A stretch of 64,000 nt of DNA from an uncultured Parabacteroides sp. (GTDB taxonomy: Bacteria > Bacteroidota > Bacteroidia > Bacteroidales > Tannerellaceae): contig CALUZR010000002.1 in assembly GCA_944325335.1 (NCBI GenBank), forward strand, positions 1 through 64,000, in the 5' to 3' direction. Positions 61,092 to 64,000 of this stretch are shown one piece after another. The notes under the pieces are model-generated. The model was given only the letters and a program-made list of their open reading frames with translations, did no database searches and had not been told where the DNA came from. The translations under genes were made by a program, and so were the position numbers. Every line of letters starts with the position of its first letter. The stretch's first letter is position 1.

Positions 61092-61207
61092 TTCTTTTTG
61101 CTTGATCAAAAAGAACCAAAAAATCAAGGCTTACACTCCAGAGGCTACAAATTGGGACGTTCCGCTAAAATCTCGGAAAACTCGCTTCGCTCAAACACCG
61201 AGATTTC
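61092..61207 (-). repeat. Divergent, longer copy of the 79-bp repeat
   Basis: Shares AAGAACCAAAAAATCAAG and AATCTCGG...CCGAGATTTC with copies 1-6 but has about 37 extra bases between them and diverged arms (GTTCTTTTTGCTTGATCAAA). A second partial piece (CTTGAAAGAAAAGAGCCAAA) lies just before it. No -7 box stands 8 bp beyond. Confidence 0.75.
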
Positions 61208-61296
61208 TTTACGCTCCACACCCCAATTTGCTTCACGCCTCTTGCGTTAGGCCAGAAAAGGGCTGTCGAACAGCTTAAAAAGGTCGAAACAGGAAA

Positions 61297-61340
61297 TAAA
61301 AAAGCCGGAAACCGGGAATGCTTGATGGCATTCTTCCGGC
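61297..61340 (-). terminator. Intrinsic terminator of the GH2 gene
   Basis: Read on the minus strand: GCCGGAAGAATGCCATCAAG, then CATTCCCGGTTTCCGGC and TTTTTT. The GCCGGAA arm pairs with TTCCGGC and GAATGC pairs with GCATTC, with a T-run behind it, 34 bp after the GH2 stop. Confidence 0.8.
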
Positions 61341-61373
61341 TCCGGCCTAATCTATGCGAAATGAAAACAATAA

Positions 61374-63884
61374 TTACTTACTGGACTGCAGACGGAGCGT
61401 AGCTGACTTCACCCCTTTCGCTGAAGCTTCGAAGGTGATCGTGCCAGCCTCTTCACTCGTTTGGACGATGGCCGTCAGTTGTCCGCTGAAGAGCTTCATC
61501 TTCGGGGCTTGGAACGACTCCAAGCTGGCTGGATTTCCATTGGCCACGGCCCGGAAAGAACCGGCGCCTTTTACCTTGAATTGGATTTCCCGCGTCTCGT
61601 TCGGACAGAAGTTTCCATCCTTATCCACAATCTTGACATTGATAAACGAAAGGTCGCGCCCATCGGCCTTCAGCTGACTACGGTCGGCTTCCAACACAAT
61701 CTGGTAAGGTTTGCCCGCCGTATGGATTTCTTTCTCGGCCGCTACCTTTCCGTCCTTATCATAGGCTACGACTTTCACTGTACCCGGTTCGTACTTCGTA
61801 TCCATCCACATGAGGCGATACCGCTTCTGGCGTTCGAAGCTCTTCTGGGCAGCTTCCGTATACGAGCTATCGAGCGGGATAGAGAGGTCTTTCGTCCGTT
61901 TGCCTTGGCTCTTTCCATTGATAAAGAGTTCGGCCGAAGGATAATTGGTATAGACAAAGACCGGCGTCACTTCGCCTTCGCGTCCTTCCCAATTCCAATG
62001 CGGCAAGATGTGCAACGTTTCTTCGGTCGGGTTCCAGTGCGAACGATAGAGGTAATAGCGATCCTTCGGAATACCCGCGAGGTCGATGATGCCAAAGAGC
62101 GAGCTATGGCTGGGCCAATTGGTATAATAGGGAGTCGGTTCGCCTAAATAATCAAAGCCCGTCCATACAAATTCACCAATGCAATAGGGCAAATCCTCGT
62201 GCTGGATGAAATCATCTTCCGGCAGGTTCGACCAGCCGCAATGCTCTACGTCGTACGACGAAGCTTGATGGTCGTCGTAAACCGCCATGGCTTTCCGTTC
62301 AACAGGGAACTTATAGACGCCACGCGAGCTGACGGTCGATGCCGTTTCGCTTCCTAAGACAATGCGCTGCGGAAGCTTCGCGTAGTTGGTCTGATAACGG
62401 AACGGACGATAGTTGAAACCGGCTACATCCATCACCGCGGCGAAGTTGTTGTTTACGACTGCATCCGGCGCATCCATACCTTGCGTGACCGGACGTGTCG
62501 GGTCTTCGCGATGGCAAATGTCCTGGAGGAATTTCGCCACTTTGCATCCGCCCTCGTCCCATTGGTTCGGCACTTCATTACCAATGCACCACATCACCAC
62601 GCTGGGCGAATTACGGAAGTTGTGCACGAGGTTGACCAAATCCTTTTCAGCCCATTCGTCGAAGAGCAGGTTGTATCCATTGGCGCATTTGGCCTTGTTC
62701 CATTCGTCGAAGCTTTCGACCATGAGCATCATACCCATCTCGTCGCAAGCACGCACCAATTCGGGAGCCGGCATGTTGTGAGACGTACGGATGGCATTGC
62801 AACCCATATCTTTCAGAATACGGATCTGGCGACGGATTGCCGCATCATTGACCGCCGCACCCAACGGGCCTAAGTCATGATGGTTGCAAACCCCTTTGAA
62901 GACGGTTTTCTTTCCATTCAAGAAGAATCCCTTATCCGGAATGATCTCGATGGAACGGATACCGAACGTCGTCGTGTATTCATCTTTCAACTCTTTGCCT
63001 TCGCCATACAACTGGGAAACGGCGGTATAAAGCGTAGGCGCTTCGACCGACCACAATTGCGGATTCTGTACGATGAACTCCTGTACGACGATGCTATCGT
63101 TATACGCCACAGCTTCCGGCAAAGACAAAGCCTCTTCTTTGACCAATTCCGTACCGTCCGGACGAAGCAAGACCGTGCGGAGCGTATAACCCGAACCATC
63201 ATTCGGCACGTTCACCTTCGTTTCCACCCGGACGCGGGCAAACTTCTCGTTTACTTGCGGCGTCGTGATGTAAGTGCCCCAGATCGGAATATGCGCCTCT
63301 TCCGTCACGAGGACATGCACATTGCGATACAATCCAGCGCCTGGATACCAACGGGAGGATTCCGGCAGGTTCTCCAACCGGACGGCAATCGTATTCTTCC
63401 CGCCCACATTCAAGTAAGAGGTGATATCGAACCAGAACGAGTTGTACCCGTAAGGCCAATAGCCGACCTTCTTACCATTAATATATACTTCAGCATGGCT
63501 CATGGCACCATCAAACAAGATGAATGCCTTTTTGCCGGCCTTAAAAGCAGGAACCTCTAACGTGTTCCGATACCAGCCGACGCCTACAAACGGCAATCCG
63601 CCTGTACGCCCGGCATGTTCCATAGCTTCCTTCTGCCCGTCTTGGGTAATGGCGACGTTCTGTTTGTCGTTCTGGCTGCTGAACGGGCCATAGATCGCCC
63701 AATCGTGCGGAACGGTGACAGACTGCCATTGGCTATCGTCGAAAGCCACTTGGATAGCTTCAGGTTTGTCTTCCCGCGAGAATTTCCATCCCTTTTCAAG
63801 CAGCATCTCAGTGCGTACTTGAGCGGAAAGACTGGATAGGAGTCCTAAGATACCTATCAGCGAAAGGAGACAAGTTCTTTTCAT
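61374..63884 (-). CDS. Secreted GH2 beta-galactosidase-like glycoside hydrolase
   Basis: 836 aa from the ATG at 63884 (MKRTCLLSLIGILGLLSSLS with signal peptide ending SAQ); in-frame ATGs up to 63938 would delay the signal. Domains in order: sugar-binding jelly roll (VTVPHDWAIYGPF, near 55-195), Ig-like GH2 domain, TIM barrel with the acid/base in MWCIGNEVPNQWDEGG and the nucleophile in YCIGEFVWTGFDY, then a DUF4982-like domain and a C-terminal Ig-like domain. It should cleave beta-galactosides or related beta-linked sugars in the periplasm. It stands alone, with no SusC/SusD pair in the window. Confidence 0.92.
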   Translation of the reverse strand: MKRTCLLSLIGILGLLSSLSAQVRTEMLLEKGWKFSREDKPEAIQVAFDDSQWQSVTVPHDWAIYGPFSSQNDKQNVAITQDGQKEAMEHAGRTGGLPFVGVGWYRNTLEVPAFKAGKKAFILFDGAMSHAEVYINGKKVGYWPYGYNSFWFDITSYLNVGGKNTIAVRLENLPESSRWYPGAGLYRNVHVLVTEEAHIPIWGTYITTPQVNEKFARVRVETKVNVPNDGSGYTLRTVLLRPDGTELVKEEALSLPEAVAYNDSIVVQEFIVQNPQLWSVEAPTLYTAVSQLYGEGKELKDEYTTTFGIRSIEIIPDKGFFLNGKKTVFKGVCNHHDLGPLGAAVNDAAIRRQIRILKDMGCNAIRTSHNMPAPELVRACDEMGMMLMVESFDEWNKAKCANGYNLLFDEWAEKDLVNLVHNFRNSPSVVMWCIGNEVPNQWDEGGCKVAKFLQDICHREDPTRPVTQGMDAPDAVVNNNFAAVMDVAGFNYRPFRYQTNYAKLPQRIVLGSETASTVSSRGVYKFPVERKAMAVYDDHQASSYDVEHCGWSNLPEDDFIQHEDLPYCIGEFVWTGFDYLGEPTPYYTNWPSHSSLFGIIDLAGIPKDRYYLYRSHWNPTEETLHILPHWNWEGREGEVTPVFVYTNYPSAELFINGKSQGKRTKDLSIPLDSSYTEAAQKSFERQKRYRLMWMDTKYEPGTVKVVAYDKDGKVAAEKEIHTAGKPYQIVLEADRSQLKADGRDLSFINVKIVDKDGNFCPNETREIQFKVKGAGSFRAVANGNPASLESFQAPKMKLFSGQLTAIVQTSEEAGTITFEASAKGVKSATLRLQSSK

Positions 63885-63934
63885 GGGTTGAATAGTTTTA
63901 TATAAGTAATTAATATGCGTCATTTGTTTTGTAG

Positions 63935-63955
63935 GCAAAGATAACGTATCTTTGC
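63935..63955. promoter_or_regulatory. Palindromic double -7 box upstream of the GH2 gene
   Basis: GCAAAGATA, ACG, TATCTTTGC: a perfect palindrome with a 3-bp centre, giving one TATCTTTG box toward the GH2 gene (63936-63943) and one toward the right edge of the window. The GH2 ATG is 51 bp from the leftward box. It could be a divergent promoter or an operator. Confidence 0.5.
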
Positions 63956-64000
63956 AAACGAAACACTTTTTTAGGACAGAAAAAATAAATAATTATGCTA

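Larger units (their letters stand above)
60973..61373. other. 401-bp region between recombinase and GH2 genes
   Basis: No gene was recognised. It holds two related sequences, 61063-61080 and the longer variant of the 79-bp repeat at 61092-61207, followed by the GH2 terminator at 61297-61340. A short reading frame across the variant is repeat-derived. Confidence 0.6.

Overview
The window is chromosomal DNA of a Bacteroidales bacterium, most likely Parabacteroides or a close relative. This is inferred from the TAnnTTTG-type promoter boxes, the fimbrillin-like lipoprotein, the Bacteroidetes-style Wza/Wzc pair beside OmpA proteins, and a tyrosine recombinase lying next to a short invertible segment at the head of a capsule locus. 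Almost every gene is on the minus strand. No tRNA, rRNA, CRISPR array or insertion sequence was recognised.

Region 1 (1-3832): the end of an AraC-type regulator, then a three-gene minus-strand redox operon (flavodoxin/cyclophilin-like lipoprotein, flavin-reductase/monooxygenase-like lipoprotein, cyclophilin-like protein) and a DJ-1/PfpI protein. Region 2 (3946-13529): housekeeping genes read as mreB-mreC-mreD-mrdA(PBP2)-rodA for lateral wall synthesis, then purH and a CPA1-type cation/proton antiporter.

Region 3 (13829-20968): a 54-aa peptide gene, a fimbrillin-like lipoprotein with GLUG-like repeats, then an HPr-kinase-like protein, an S24/S26-type peptidase, a PqqD-like protein, an NTP_transf_5 nucleotidyltransferase and an ABC exporter. 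The kinase, PqqD, nucleotidyltransferase and exporter set resembles lasso-peptide clusters of the paeninodin/pseudomycoidin type, but no lasso cyclase or B2 protease is present. The small peptide has a YxxP element like RRE-bound leaders. This is the best candidate for an undescribed system.

Region 4 (21006-59743): a capsule or surface-polysaccharide locus. At its promoter end lie a recombinase, a 327-bp segment bounded by perfect 25-bp inverted repeats, and a WecA-like initiating transferase. Next comes a block of defence-like genes: ATPase, PD-(D/E)XK-like nuclease and EEP phosphatase; three MNT/HEPN pairs; an AAA/PD-(D/E)XK protein; and a SIR2-like protein. Six near-identical 79-80-bp terminator-like repeats separate the modules. 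The sugar genes follow: a UDP-HexNAc epimerase and dehydrogenase pair, Wzx, an acyl-group module (MaoC, CitE-like, AAC(3)-like, CapA, ATP-grasp), Wzy, two glycosyltransferases (one frameshifted), and capE/capF/capG with a WbuB-like transferase for L-FucNAc. There is also a deleted manC remnant, an ATPase/unknown pair and a WxcM-like isomerase. The export core (two OmpA proteins, Wza, Wzc, CpsB-like phosphatase) closes the locus.

Region 5 (59755-63884): the recombinase, a divergent repeat copy, a terminator and a secreted GH2 beta-galactosidase.

At least seven intergenic spots carry four-unit tandem arrays of 21-23 bp, mostly with palindromic unit cores and different sequence at each site. 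Several genes are decaying: manC, one glycosyltransferase and one hepT.
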